Shown: piece after piece, positions 46,082 through 55,673 of the stretch | Layout of the letters: the number at the start of each line of letters is the position of its first letter | Position numbering within the stretch: the stretch's first letter is position 1 | Assembly (NCBI RefSeq): GCF_003971065.1 | Contig: NZ_RYDV01000001.1 | Coordinates: forward strand, 682,001 to 746,000 | Direction: 5' to 3' | Length of the DNA: 64,000 bases | From: Candidimonas sp. SYP-B2681 | Lineage (GTDB): Bacteria; Pseudomonadota; Gammaproteobacteria; Burkholderiales; Burkholderiaceae_B | The notes under the pieces: generated by a model | What the model was told of the DNA's origin: nothing | The model's database searches: none | The model's input: the letters and a program-made list of their open reading frames with translations, nothing else | Program-made: the position numbers and the translations under genes

Positions 46082-46630
46082 TTACGCATCGGCACCCGGG
46101 CCCCGCTCCATGCGTCGAATGTCCTCCGCCAACGCTTCGATGCGGCTCAGGATCGCACCCAGCTGATCGTTTCGCAACTGGTCGAGCTTATCGTGCAACG
46201 CCATGATCTCAATTTCAGCCTTCAGGTTGACTTCGTAATCATGACCGGCGTCAATGCGATCATGCTGTAAATGACGGTTCTGGGCCATCATAATAATTGG
46301 CGCCTGGATCGCCGCCAGCATCGAGAGCACTAGATTGAGGAAGATGAACGGGTAAGGGTCAAAAGCACGTGTGGCCAGCCACACATTACCGAGAGTCCAG
46401 AGCAAGAGCAAGACACAAAAGCCGATGATAAAGCGCCATGACCCGCCAATGCGCGCCATATTGTCAGACAATCTGTCGCTGAGAGACAGCGATTCATCGA
46501 AAACTTCATTGGTATTTCGCGTGACAGGCTGTCGCTCCACCGCGCTTTTCACGACCCGCCGTTGAGCATCTGTAAGGGCGTCGCTGTTGCGCCCGAACCA
46601 TCCCTCAGCATATTCGCGTTCCGTTTTCAC
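46082..46630 (-). CDS. DUF1003 family membrane protein
   Basis: 182 residues from a GTG at 46630 with AAGGAG nine bases before. It has the DUF1003 core: SDRLSDNMARIGGSWRFIIGF, FDPYPFIFLNLVLSMLAAIQAPIIMMAQNR, then DRIDAGHDYEVNLKAEIEI. Two membrane segments at about 68-86 and 94-115 are followed by a coiled-coil-like cytoplasmic helix. The function is unknown; members are widespread in proteobacteria. Confidence 0.88.
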   Translation of the reverse strand: MKTEREYAEGWFGRNSDALTDAQRRVVKSAVERQPVTRNTNEVFDESLSLSDRLSDNMARIGGSWRFIIGFCVLLLLWTLGNVWLATRAFDPYPFIFLNLVLSMLAAIQAPIIMMAQNRHLQHDRIDAGHDYEVNLKAEIEIMALHDKLDQLRNDQLGAILSRIEALAEDIRRMERGPGADA

Positions 46631-46975
46631 TCTCCTGATCTCCTTAGTCCAGTGGCGGTGCCCTTTCGGGTGAAAAGATTATGATCGTTAGTCCGCACCC
46701 ATTGCAATAAAGTATTGCGCCAGATTGATTGCGTCGCTTGACCCAATTGCTGTAAACCGAGCTTGCTAAAAAAGCATCCCTCATCGGGCCAGTGCTGTGC
46801 GCTTCCAACTTCGCGGGCGAACTCTTCTAATGGTCAGTGTGGCTGTTGAGGCGATGCGTAGTTCATTTGGCGGCTGCTATGCCTTCGCGCATAGGCTAAA
46901 CACTTCATTCGCGAGCCTACGTGCACTATCCTCCTTGCACCGCCAAGGGGTCGATTTTTTAAGTCGGAGATACTC
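46631..46975. other. Intergenic stretch, no gene supported
   Basis: 345 bp between the DUF1003 gene and the short truncated ORF at 46976. A 60-codon plus-strand ORF here has no ribosome-binding site or family features. Confidence 0.4.
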
Positions 46976-47029
46976 ATGAAAACCGGAACGATATATACGA
47001 CCGCGCTTACCGCTTGTTTTTACACTTGA
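46976..47029 (+). pseudogene. Start of a gene truncated at the IS remnant
   Basis: ATG at 46976 with GGAG six bases before it encodes MKTGTIYTTALTACFYT and stops. The first residues look like the beginning of a signal peptide. The frame ends where the IS3-family remnant begins, so a gene for an exported protein was probably interrupted here. Confidence 0.35.
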
Positions 47030-47622
47030 GTGGCGCAGCGATGGCCGCGAGTCCTAGCGGCGAAACGCTCATACAGACAGTGGATATATTGCCGGATACC
47101 GACCTGTAGCTGCTCCACAGAGTCGAAGCGGTTCAGATAAAAGAATTCGGCCTTCATTGTGCCAAAGAAGCTTTCCATAGCGGCATTATCCAGGCAGTTG
47201 CCCTTGCGCGACTTGCTTTGTGTCAGTCCTCGGGAAGCCAACCGGCCTCGATATGTCCACATCTTATATTGCCAGCCCTGGTCGGAGTGCAGCGTTGGTC
47301 TATCCTGGGGGCCGAGCTTGGATAGCGCCTTTTTGAGCATTTGACTGACCATCGGGAAGTGTGGCCGATTCTGCATCTCGTAGGCCACGATCTCGCCGCT
47401 AAACAAATCCATGACGGGCTACAGATAGAGCTTGTTGCCGTGAACATTAGATTCGATCACATCAGTCACCCACTTCTGGTTTGGCTTGTGTGCGTGAAAC
47501 TGGCGCTGCAACACGTTGGGCACATTGGCATCGATACTGCCCCGATAGGAGCGGTACTTCTTGGGCCGTACCAAGGATTTGAGTCCCAGAACCTGCATCA
47601 GACGCTGTGTTATGCGTAGCAC
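47020..47622 (-). mobile_element. IS3-family transposase (OrfB) remnant
   Basis: The minus strand reads LRITQRLMQVLGLKSLVRPK and NQKWVTDVIESNVHGNKLYL, then an in-frame TAG, then VMDLFSGEIVAYEM, LHSDQGWQYKMWTYRGRLA and KSRKGNCLDNAAMESFFGTM. Asp, Asp and Glu of the DDE site (VTDV, HSDQG, MESFF) are present, but the nonsense codon near 47416, the lost N-terminus and the replacement of the C-terminus after QYIH make it inactive. No terminal inverted repeats were seen. Confidence 0.88.
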
Positions 47623-47858
47623 TCATAGGCCATGATGAAATAATAAAACTTCGAACCGTTCATAACGGCAATTACCCGAGCGCTTGATACAGCAGCAGGC
47701 GTTTCGAAAAAGATTACTCTTATATGGCCTTGTGCGATAGGGTGCGCGAGCCTGACTCGGACGCAACTTTAATCTTTCATTGCCTGACGATTTAGGGACT
47801 ATTGCATTCTAAGATCATCGCGCTAACGTAGAGCCTTACTCTTTTGCCTCTGGGCGTA

Positions 47859-48216
47859 TTAAATCTCGACCTGTGTGCCTAACTCAATGACGCGATTGCT
47901 CGGTATTTGATAATAATCCGCGGCATCGCGAGCGTTACGCGACATCAGGGCGAAGAATGCCTCCCGCCAGGCCGCCATACCTGCTCCAATGGTGGGAATC
48001 ACATTCTGGCGGCAGATGAAAAATGACGTGCGCATCATGTCGAACGCCACCTCCTGATCCTTACATAAAGCCAGCGCGGCTGGAAGGTTGCGCTCGTCCT
48101 TAAAGCCGTAATTCACATTTACTTGATAGCATTCGTTCCCCAGCGGCTCCACCCCGATTCTGCTCGCGACCGGCACAACAGAGAACTTGCTTAATGCATC
48201 ATTTCAAGATCGAAGT
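47859..48216 (-). pseudogene. kup: Internally deleted second copy of kup
   Basis: Codons from VASRIGVEPLGNECYQVNVN to the stop are nearly identical to the last 105 codons of kup at 21194. Directly upstream, bases 48176-48216 match the intact gene's upstream region at about 21113-21153, including 'cttgaaatgatgcatt'. So promoter-proximal DNA is joined to the 3' part with about 1.6 kb deleted between. A few substitutions such as GLAF to EVAF separate the copies. Confidence 0.92.
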
Positions 48217-48224
48217 TCATTGCT

Positions 48225-48452
48225 ATGGGACGTGATTTTTTATATCTTCTTTATACCTGGCAGCCCAGTTTAAAATCTGAATCAGAACGCGCAACATTCG
48301 CCGCCTACAATTGGGATCAGTTCGTTCCCAATATTGCGCTTAAGCCGGAACCTGAGCCCATGCCGAACATCTACATCGAGTATATAAAGCGCCAGCCAAA
48401 CGATCGCAGAAATCTTGATGAAGTCGTAATCTTCGTTCGCGATGTCAAATAG
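48225..48452 (+). CDS. Small hypothetical protein, doubtful
   Basis: 75 codons starting ATG at 48225 next to the kup relic, reading MGRDFLYLLYTWQPSLKSES and ending FVRDVK. Composition is protein-like with several aromatic and charged residues (FVPNIALKPEPEPMPNIYIEY), but there is no clear ribosome-binding site or family. It may be a fragment of a larger gene. Confidence 0.35.
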   Translation: MGRDFLYLLYTWQPSLKSESERATFAAYNWDQFVPNIALKPEPEPMPNIYIEYIKRQPNDRRNLDEVVIFVRDVK

Positions 48453-48500
48453 TTCGCCTTAACTGGCCGAGCTATCGCAGTAACCCCTCGTAATGGGTGA

Positions 48501-48676
48501 TTTTACTTCCAAAGAATTTTCGCTCGTATATTTACTTCCAAGGCTATGGAAGTAAATATACGAGGAGTGCCGCGCTACAGCCTGAAGGCGGGGATTTTCG
48601 ACGGGGTATATTTACTTCCACGGACTCTAAACTCTGCACGATGCTGCTTGGCAGCTTTGTGTGAAATTTACTTCCG
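48501..48676. repeat. TTTACTTCCA repeats with a perfect 18-bp hairpin
   Basis: CTCGTATATTTACTTCCA at 48523-48540 and its exact complement at 48547-48564 are separated by AGGCTA. Further copies of the core TTTACTTCC lie at 48502-48510, 48611-48619 and 48667-48675. The truncated KfrA-like gene ends at the last copy. The layout suggests a binding or recombination site of a mobile element. Confidence 0.75.
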
Positions 48677-49109
48677 TTTACCGATAGACGCTGCGCATCT
48701 CGATCTGCCTCTGCTGCGACAACAGTCGCTTTCGCTTTGGCCACCATTTCCTCGGCTTCGGCCCGATACGCGGTCAGCGACTCCCGAGCTGCCGTCTGGG
48801 CAGTTGTCCATAGGGTGGCGACTAGTTCGCCTGCGACCTCTTTCAATGCGTCAGGAAAATCGGGATGCTCGACGCGAGTGCGGCTTTTCTCTCGCAAATC
48901 CGCCCAGAATTTTGTCAGTGCCTCGGCCGGCGCGCTCATGCTGCCCTTACGAACCAGCTGGTAGAGCTTATTGGCGGTGGGCGTCACGCCATACCGGAAA
49001 AACAGCAGCGCGCAGACTTCCGATAGAGTTCTTGCGTTTGGGTGAAGCGCTCGCGCAGCGCGTCGATATCGCGCGAAAGCGTCACATCGGTGGGCAAATC
49101 CGAGGTCAT
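48677..49109 (-). pseudogene. KfrA/TnpT-like DNA-binding protein, frameshifted and truncated
   Basis: The ATG at 49109 begins TSDLPTDVTLSRDIDALRER and after about 28 codons a one-base shift near 49025 leads to EVCALLFFRYGVTPTANKLY, QLVRKGSMSAPAEALTKFW and VATLWTTAQTAARESL. This is the KfrA N-terminal DNA-binding domain plus the start of its coiled coil. The coiled coil ends abruptly at AEADRDAQR where repeat sequence begins. Similar proteins accompany tyrosine recombinases in Tn4651-type transposons (TnpT) and plasmids (KfrA). Confidence 0.8.
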
Positions 49110-49153
49110 GGTAGTAATCCGTCAAGCGGCATCTTCCAAACAATAATCTAAGC

Positions 49154-49939
49154 TTGGCTCAAGACGTATGGCGCAAAGCCCTAGGTATAGAGTCATTTGA
49201 AAAATTCGCTAAAGCTCACGAGGAGACATTCCAGCCACTCAAGCAGCACAGGGAGTGGCTGGAAAAACTACACAATCCATCGCTGCGTGCCTTTTCGTTG
49301 CAGGACTATGCTCGTCAATTGGAAAGAGGCAACCCAGCGCTAAGGGAAATAGCGGCTGCTAAAAAATCTTTTGATAGTCTATGGAAGACATTTACAAACG
49401 TCGACTTTAGTGCGGTCGAACTTCTCGAGGAGGACGAGGAAGAGGCCGAGCGGGCGGCTCAGGCCATCACCGGGATTGCGTCGACGCAGCTTACGTTTTT
49501 CGCAGCAGTAACGCAAATCACACATGCCATACAATCACAGCAAAACCCTACTGTGCAGCTCATGCTGTACTTCTTCTTTGATAGAATTCTCGATTGGATT
49601 GGTTCTGCGCTTGTTGCTGCACTAATTAATCAGCAATTGCCTCCACCGACCCCGCCGCAAAGCCCGCAGAAAGGAACGAAAAATATCAAACCATTCGCTC
49701 GGGCGGCGATTGAAGTTCCAGAGTTACTGAACGAGTACCGATTCGTGTCAGCTAAGGTGCTCAATGTCCGACAAAATCCCAGGGGGACCTCACCTCAAAT
49801 CGCGCGTCTTTATTTTGGCAATCCTGTGAGAATAATAAAAAAAGATGGTGACTTTATTTTGGTTCGATGGACAGATAAAGAGTCGGACGTGGAAATACAG
49901 GGCTGGGTATTTGCGCGGTATCTTGAGCGGTTCGCCTAA
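49154..49939 (+). CDS. SH3-domain protein, unknown function
   Basis: 261 codons from a TTG at 49154 without an evident ribosome-binding site, so the N-terminus may be truncated or the start unusual. N-terminal 130 residues are helical with an acidic patch (ELLEEDEEEAE). A hydrophobic stretch (MLYFFFDRILDWIGSALVAALI) could be a membrane or packing helix. A Pro-rich linker (LPPPTPPQSP) and a C-terminal bacterial SH3 fold follow (VSAKVLNVRQNPRG, GNPVRIIKKDGDFILVRW, GWVFARYLERF). It lies in a defence-like island but its role is unknown. Confidence 0.65.
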   Translation: MAQDVWRKALGIESFEKFAKAHEETFQPLKQHREWLEKLHNPSLRAFSLQDYARQLERGNPALREIAAAKKSFDSLWKTFTNVDFSAVELLEEDEEEAERAAQAITGIASTQLTFFAAVTQITHAIQSQQNPTVQLMLYFFFDRILDWIGSALVAALINQQLPPPTPPQSPQKGTKNIKPFARAAIEVPELLNEYRFVSAKVLNVRQNPRGTSPQIARLYFGNPVRIIKKDGDFILVRWTDKESDVEIQGWVFARYLERFA

Positions 49940-50162
49940 ATCGCCACAAAATTATCGTCCCGAAATTAATTCCCGAAAGCTTGGCACTAAAAGTACGGCT
50001 TCGTTCGCATTGATTTCGGCGCTACTATTGCCCCGCCGGGGGGGGAGCCGGGCTGTACTAAGTCAAAGCGACACTAGACGTCAGCAAACGTGTCAGTACA
50101 AGTGACGCGAAATTCCGCTTTTAGTTTCTTAGCGGCTGAGGTCACCATGGTTACAGCGGTTT

Positions 50163-50483
50163 TTATCGTTGTACCTCGTCACATATCGTGAATGCGAACG
50201 GATGTTTTGCCAGCGAAAACCCGTACGAAGTGAGCACTTCGTACGTCGTTATGATGACCTTGGCTAACTCCGTCCAGTTTCGCTTCAACAGCTCGACGAT
50301 GCCATTGTCATGCAGATGAGAATCGATAAGGAGGGTTATTTGCGCGCCTTTAGCTCTTCCCTGGAGAACCAATCCCTCAGAAAATACAGAAGTAAAGAAA
50401 ACTTCTGGTAGCTCAGATTTCCATGCGCTAAGTTTTCCTGGACAAAAGTACCCTGTGGCGTTTTTGCTGCCGAGTACTCTGTC
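50163..50483 (-). pseudogene. Fragment of an SNF2-type helicase
   Basis: About 105 codons read RAKGAQITLLIDSHLHDNGI, LKRNWTELAKVIITTYEVLT and FSLAKHPFAFTICDEVQR, then a stop. The TTYE motif followed by the DEAH-like CDEVQ box matches motifs Ia/Ib and II of SNF2 helicases from phage-defence loci. Both the ATP-binding N-terminus and everything beyond motif II are missing. It directly adjoins the Nudix gene. Confidence 0.75.
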
Positions 50484-50924
50484 CTAGCTTGGGATAGAAG
50501 TCGCCTTCAGCTCCCGCTGAAGTACGCGCAGCATGTTTTTTCCGCAATAGTGATGCAGCGCGCTTGCCGGCACCCAGCGAAAGGCGTCCATTTCGGGGAT
50601 TCTATCCCCCGTAGGACGGTGGGTAAACATACTTGTACAGACGCACTTAGTGATATCGACGACCTTTGAATCGACCTTGACTCTAAATAGGTGCAAATCT
50701 TTCTGCCCGCTGTACGGGATGCGTCCAATTTCGCTAAGTTGTGAAGCAGTGAAAACAAGTCCGGTTTCCTCTTGCGTTTCGCGTATCGCCGCTTCCACAG
50801 GCAACTCGCCAGGGTTTGCCGCTCCTTTTGGTATATCCCAGTGGTTAAGCCTAGAGAACCGAGCAAGTAACACTTGGCTTTGGTCGTTTAAGATGATGAT
50901 GCCGTAGGAGACGTTTTGATTCAT
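50484..50924 (-). CDS. Nudix hydrolase
   Basis: 146 residues. A perfect Nudix box GX5EX7REX2EEXGL is present: G34, E40, R48, E49, E52, E53, G55 and L56. The N-terminal SYGIIIL strand and the HWDIPKGAANPGE approach are typical of small diadenosine-polyphosphate or nucleotide-diphosphate hydrolases. The metal-dependent reaction splits a nucleoside diphosphate linked to X; the substrate is not identifiable. It stands between the helicase fragment and the large helicase-nuclease gene on the same strand. Confidence 0.9.
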   Translation of the reverse strand: MNQNVSYGIIILNDQSQVLLARFSRLNHWDIPKGAANPGELPVEAAIRETQEETGLVFTASQLSEIGRIPYSGQKDLHLFRVKVDSKVVDITKCVCTSMFTHRPTGDRIPEMDAFRWVPASALHHYCGKNMLRVLQRELKATSIPS

Positions 50925-51099
50925 ATTACTTCAATCTTCAGAGAAGACAAATAAATTCTATTCGCCAAGAATTAGGCGGCTACTTCTAGCGTTGAAGCCC
51001 TGTACGTCAGAGTGCGCGAGTACAGAGCTGGAGTCTTCTCCGAAGGCGTGCAGCTATTGCATGTCTGCTTAGTCATGCGGCTTCAGCGTTGGCGGACCA

Positions 51100-54000
51100 T
51101 CACGCCTGCACGACTTCCAACACCTCTTCCACCGCATCGTCCGAGGCCTCTTCGGAGTACTCATCCTCTTCAAAATCAGGCTGGGTATTAAACGGGTCCA
51201 ACACGTAATGCTCCACCCAAATGGTGCTATCAACCTCCGAATCGACCATGGGCTCAATCCCCATACGGGCAAGCGTACCGAAGAGGTCTGCGAGCACTTC
51301 CTCGCGCCTAAGCACGAAGCTGGAGGCAAAACATCGCCAGAAATTCCACCCTGCTCGTTCAAGCACCCGCTGGCGGGTCATATCGGCAAGCCACTGGTCG
51401 GGTCCGTGGAAGCGGTCCCCATCGCACTCGATGGCAAGACGTCGGTCTTCATCGCCTTCGACGACAAAGTCGATACGATAGGCGCCAACCTTGAGCTGTG
51501 GCGTTACGCGATAGCCCTTGCCGACCAGAACGTCGTACATGTCACGCTCAAACCCGGACTCACAGAGCCCACGCAGGTCCCGCACCTGCTCAGGGTCCTG
51601 ACCAAAGGGCTGATGGAAGTGGTTGATAAGCCTGGACTTAAGGTCGTTACCCTTAATGTCCTCGGCGCTAATCGAACGGAAGAGCATCATGCGGTCTCGC
51701 GCACGGGAGGCGGCAACGTTAAAGCGTTGCTCGAACTCTTTTTTACTACTCGTTGCGCGGCCGTTATCTGCCACCATGGAGACGAGCATGATGTCACGCT
51801 CCGCTCCCTGGAAGACGGTCGGAGAGCCGACCAGTATCTTCCGCTCAACAATGTCATTAAAGCTGATGCGGTTATGGACCATGGTATGGATGAGCGCTGC
51901 TTGCTCGTTGCCTTGAAGCGTTACCACTCCAAGTGAGCGCCCTTCTAACGCCGGGTCTTCTAAGATGCCCTCGATTTCGGACACAATGGCTTCGGCCTCG
52001 GGCGGGTTGGTATCGCCTTTTCTGAAGCCCCCAAGGACGTGCACGTCCACCAAGGGCGGGTCCAGCCGTTCGCTACGCTTAGGCACTCGTAGCGGAATAA
52101 GTTCGTTTTGGTAAAACTCGCGCTTGGAGAACTCAATGATGGCCGGAACGCTTCTGAAGTGTTCGCGAAGCATAATCGAGTTGCCGGCAAAGACGACACT
52201 TGCCAAATCGTAGATGGATTTATCAAGAGCCATCTCAAAGCGGTGCGGCTGATTGGCAAGAAACCGGTTCTGCAAGTCAACAATCTTACTTTCAGCTACT
52301 CCGACTGCCGAGGGCGATACCTGCTTATGGTCACCCACGACAAGAATCTTTTTGCCGCGCAGAAGAGAGGGAAATGCCCAGATATCAGACTGAGAGGCTT
52401 CGTCGACGATAACCAGATCAAAAACCCCTAGTTCGGATGGAATCTGCTCAGAAACCTTCCACTGAGACATAATCCAGCAAGGCACCGCAACGTGTGCAAC
52501 GCTCAACGCCTCTCGGGCAGCGCCCATATTGCGAGCCACTTTAACCCCGGTTCCCTTGCCTAATGCCTGAATAGCTAGGAGATACTTCTCGAGCCCCTGA
52601 CGCACCAAAGGTGATGAATTCTGGTGCACCCCGAGCCACGCCTTGTTAGCAATAAGCTCGCTATACGTGCGACTTAAATCGGCTTCCGTTTCCTTGCGCT
52701 GTGTTTGAAGGTCTTTAAGCACCTTGTGCACATCAATGCTATCGAGGAAGGTCTTGGCGCAGCGCCAGTTCCAGGCTTCTAACCAATCGTTGGGGGCGAG
52801 CGTATCCACATCGCGTGCTACCGCTTCGGTACGCAGGCGATTAGCCCACTCTTTGGCGCCACTTTGAGCAATAGCGTCCGAGACGCACGTTATATCGGCA
52901 AGCGGTGCTTGCAGAGCATTGACCCGGCGCAATTCCACGAGAAGCTCTGACCAGGCCACGGCATTGTCTTCGGCACTGAACTCTTCATCGCCTAGCTCAT
53001 CGCACAAGAATTCGCGCATGTCCTCGACAACCGCCCCGGAGGTACCCTCTAATTTTGATAAAAGCGCGGAGACCTGATTTACTGCATGGGCGAGGCGCCC
53101 CTTATCCAGATGCTCCGAGAGGCTTGCTTGCAAGTACAGCAGGCTTTGCGGGTCTTGCGGATGAGCAGTCACTTTGCGGCCAAAGACTTCTTGTACGCGG
53201 GCATTAAAGTGGCGCACATAGTCCTGCACGAAGCAGCGCACCTCTTCTACCTGCCGTTGAACACCGACAAGCGTGCGAAGGGCATCGTAGCCCTCTACCT
53301 CGGGAAGCCCGAATTCGCCCACCAGCGCATTCCAGCGAAGAATGAGTTTTCTAACCGCCTTTCTATGCTCGCAAAGGCGGTGCACGGCCTTCCAGTGCTC
53401 GACGGTTGTGGGTTTGTCTCCGGCCACAAGCACGGCCTCAATGAGGGCGCGCCCCTCTTTCTTGCCAAAAAGACCAAAGGCCTTCTTTCCCTGCAACAAA
53501 CGCTCAAGTGCCTCATCGAATCCTTCATGATTCTCCGCGCCCTCGCCCAGCGATACGGGATTTGCCAGCATCTCTTTGCGGGCAGTCTCAAGGCTCGCAA
53601 TCTCTCCCAAAAGACTTTGGAGCTGCTCCAACGTCGGGTCAGCCTCTTTGCTCGCATAGGCCTTCTCAAGCGTTGCGTACCAAGAGTGGTTAGCCTCGGT
53701 AATACGGGCAGCGAGCTCGCCTACTTCCGTTAGAAAGGGGACAAGGGCATCAGCGCGCTTGAAGGTTTCAGGCGTCGCATCGATAAGCGCAAGCGTGTTG
53801 CCAGAACTTACTTGAGCCGCAAACTGCTTTGCCTGTACAAGGTCTCGGTGCAAAGTCGCGATAGACTGGGCATCGGGAAAGAGCTGCGTATCGGGAAGTT
53901 GGCAGCTTAAGTAAGTGAGGTCTGCGCCCACGGTCACGCGTGCGCTACGAAGCGCTGCGATTTCGCTCGCGCCAAAGGTGGGGTCGTTTTTCGTCGACAG

Positions 54001-55644
54001 CAGTTTGTCGGTAAGCCAGCCGTACTCGTTTTCCTTTTCCATCACATGTTGAGCAAGTTCCGCAGCGCTTAATTCGCGCTCCTGAAACGGATACTTCTTC
54101 ATGTGCTTTTCGGCAAAGGCTGAGACCCTTGAATCAATGGCCGCGAGCTTAGCATGCAGTTCATCCAGGCGCTGCTCGGATTCCACTATCTGCGCACCCA
54201 GGCGAATCGGCTGAATGGTGCTTACTTCAGCAGAGATACGGGCCAGAGAGCTTTCCATCTGCTTCATCCCCTCGCGCTCGGTCTGAAGCAAAGCCACGCA
54301 CAAGGGGCGTATGGCTTCAGGAATTTTCTCTTGGAGCACGGCGAGCGCCGATTCACCGTTAGAGGTTACAAGAACACGTTTCCCTTGAGCCAGGTAGTGG
54401 CAGACGATATTCGCGATGGTATGGGTTTTACCCGTACCCGGAGGGCCTTGCACGACAACGCCGTCGTTGCGCTCTAAGCGCTCGACAATAGCGACCTGCT
54501 CCTCGTTATAAGGCATCGGAAAGTACAGCTCGCGAACGCCTGAGACGACTGCGCTTGAAGAAAGGCCACGAAAAGCCACCGGCTCTTCAGGCTTGACTTC
54601 AGAGCTTCCACGGGTGACGAAGCCCTCCAGCACCGCAGGCAGTTCGGCTTTTTCCTCGAGTTTTTTCTTCAAGCGCTGAACGTCTTGGACGACGTAGTGA
54701 CTTGAACGCTTACGCGCATAGAGCACCCAAGTGTCGGTTACGCTTAGCGTCTCGCCCGGCATCGGCACTTGCTGATTTTCGGGCGTTACGTACTTGCCGG
54801 CTGAATCGAGATAGCCTACCGCGGCCTTCAGGATGTTTTCATAGGTGTTGGCTTTAAAGGGTGAAACGCCAAGCTTGGTGTCCGTAGCCGTATTGCGCCA
54901 GTACGATTCGAGTTGGGTGACCCCTGGCACCTCGAGTTCGGCATAACAGTCAATCTCAAGGCGAGGCTCAGCATCGCGCGGGCGCACCTCGAGCGCAAAC
55001 GTCTTTTCATTAAGCGATAGGTCACACAATCGCGTGATGAGCGGGTGTCGGATGGCAAGCGAGCTTTCCGGTGTACGCCACGTACTGTGCCCCAAGCCCC
55101 AGACCAATTCAAGGGGCGCTTCAGAGCCTTCGGAAGTAAGCGATTGCTGAAGCTGAAATAATCGCTTGTAGATGTCAATGGATTTGCGCCTTGGACGTTC
55201 AGTATCGCTCCACTGCTTCCAGGGTCCGTTCAGATACTCTTCAAAGGCCTCGGGTATCTCAGGCACTTCTGAGAGCGCGATAACCTCTTCTACTGGCTTT
55301 TCTCCCTTCTCAATTGGCTTCGTCACACGCCGTATTTCGGTGCGCAAGGTTGGCACTTTATCCGGGGAGCTTGCCAACACCACCCAAGGGGTGAGCGGTT
55401 CTGCCGCAGGCGGGGGAAGTTCCTCCTTTAAACGCTCAACGCGAAGCCAGATTTCATCCACGCCATCTGTCACATCGAAATGTATTGCGGGCAAGTTCAG
55501 GAGCTGAAACTGCTCACTGGCAAAGGGGTCGGTCGGGACCGCGTACTCCGCTTTTTTCTTCAACTTCTCGACCTGCTCAATGTATTCAAGCAGCTCGATG
55601 AGCAATTCGTTGGAGGTTGATGGCGATTTGATGGACATGGGCAT
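51100..55644 (-). CDS. Large SF1 (Upf1-like) helicase with C-terminal Vsr-like nuclease domain
   Basis: About 1,514 residues, cytoplasmic. An unassigned N-domain (1-370) precedes the Walker A motif GPPGTGKTHTIANIV at 400-414. A long coiled-coil-rich insertion is followed by Walker B VIVDEASQSDIW near 1080, then VVGDHKQVSPS, MLREHFRSVPAII and NVAASRARDRMML, the motifs of superfamily 1 DNA/RNA helicases. From about 1360 a nuclease domain reads CESGFERDMYDVL, YRIDFVVEG and LAIECDGDRFHG, a Vsr/MTES_1575-type PD-(D/E)XK fold. Single large proteins of this architecture occur in anti-phage loci. A ribbon-helix-helix gene precedes it by 29 bp. Confidence 0.88.
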   Translation of the reverse strand: MPMSIKSPSTSNELLIELLEYIEQVEKLKKKAEYAVPTDPFASEQFQLLNLPAIHFDVTDGVDEIWLRVERLKEELPPPAAEPLTPWVVLASSPDKVPTLRTEIRRVTKPIEKGEKPVEEVIALSEVPEIPEAFEEYLNGPWKQWSDTERPRRKSIDIYKRLFQLQQSLTSEGSEAPLELVWGLGHSTWRTPESSLAIRHPLITRLCDLSLNEKTFALEVRPRDAEPRLEIDCYAELEVPGVTQLESYWRNTATDTKLGVSPFKANTYENILKAAVGYLDSAGKYVTPENQQVPMPGETLSVTDTWVLYARKRSSHYVVQDVQRLKKKLEEKAELPAVLEGFVTRGSSEVKPEEPVAFRGLSSSAVVSGVRELYFPMPYNEEQVAIVERLERNDGVVVQGPPGTGKTHTIANIVCHYLAQGKRVLVTSNGESALAVLQEKIPEAIRPLCVALLQTEREGMKQMESSLARISAEVSTIQPIRLGAQIVESEQRLDELHAKLAAIDSRVSAFAEKHMKKYPFQERELSAAELAQHVMEKENEYGWLTDKLLSTKNDPTFGASEIAALRSARVTVGADLTYLSCQLPDTQLFPDAQSIATLHRDLVQAKQFAAQVSSGNTLALIDATPETFKRADALVPFLTEVGELAARITEANHSWYATLEKAYASKEADPTLEQLQSLLGEIASLETARKEMLANPVSLGEGAENHEGFDEALERLLQGKKAFGLFGKKEGRALIEAVLVAGDKPTTVEHWKAVHRLCEHRKAVRKLILRWNALVGEFGLPEVEGYDALRTLVGVQRQVEEVRCFVQDYVRHFNARVQEVFGRKVTAHPQDPQSLLYLQASLSEHLDKGRLAHAVNQVSALLSKLEGTSGAVVEDMREFLCDELGDEEFSAEDNAVAWSELLVELRRVNALQAPLADITCVSDAIAQSGAKEWANRLRTEAVARDVDTLAPNDWLEAWNWRCAKTFLDSIDVHKVLKDLQTQRKETEADLSRTYSELIANKAWLGVHQNSSPLVRQGLEKYLLAIQALGKGTGVKVARNMGAAREALSVAHVAVPCWIMSQWKVSEQIPSELGVFDLVIVDEASQSDIWAFPSLLRGKKILVVGDHKQVSPSAVGVAESKIVDLQNRFLANQPHRFEMALDKSIYDLASVVFAGNSIMLREHFRSVPAIIEFSKREFYQNELIPLRVPKRSERLDPPLVDVHVLGGFRKGDTNPPEAEAIVSEIEGILEDPALEGRSLGVVTLQGNEQAALIHTMVHNRISFNDIVERKILVGSPTVFQGAERDIMLVSMVADNGRATSSKKEFEQRFNVAASRARDRMMLFRSISAEDIKGNDLKSRLINHFHQPFGQDPEQVRDLRGLCESGFERDMYDVLVGKGYRVTPQLKVGAYRIDFVVEGDEDRRLAIECDGDRFHGPDQWLADMTRQRVLERAGWNFWRCFASSFVLRREEVLADLFGTLARMGIEPMVDSEVDSTIWVEHYVLDPFNTQPDFEEDEYSEEASDDAVEEVLEVVQA

Positions 55645-55673
55645 TCGGGCGTAAATTCAGTGATAAGTTGCCA

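Noticed and set aside
46797-46979. 60-codon plus-strand ORF
   Set aside because: No ribosome-binding site or family pattern; probably chance.
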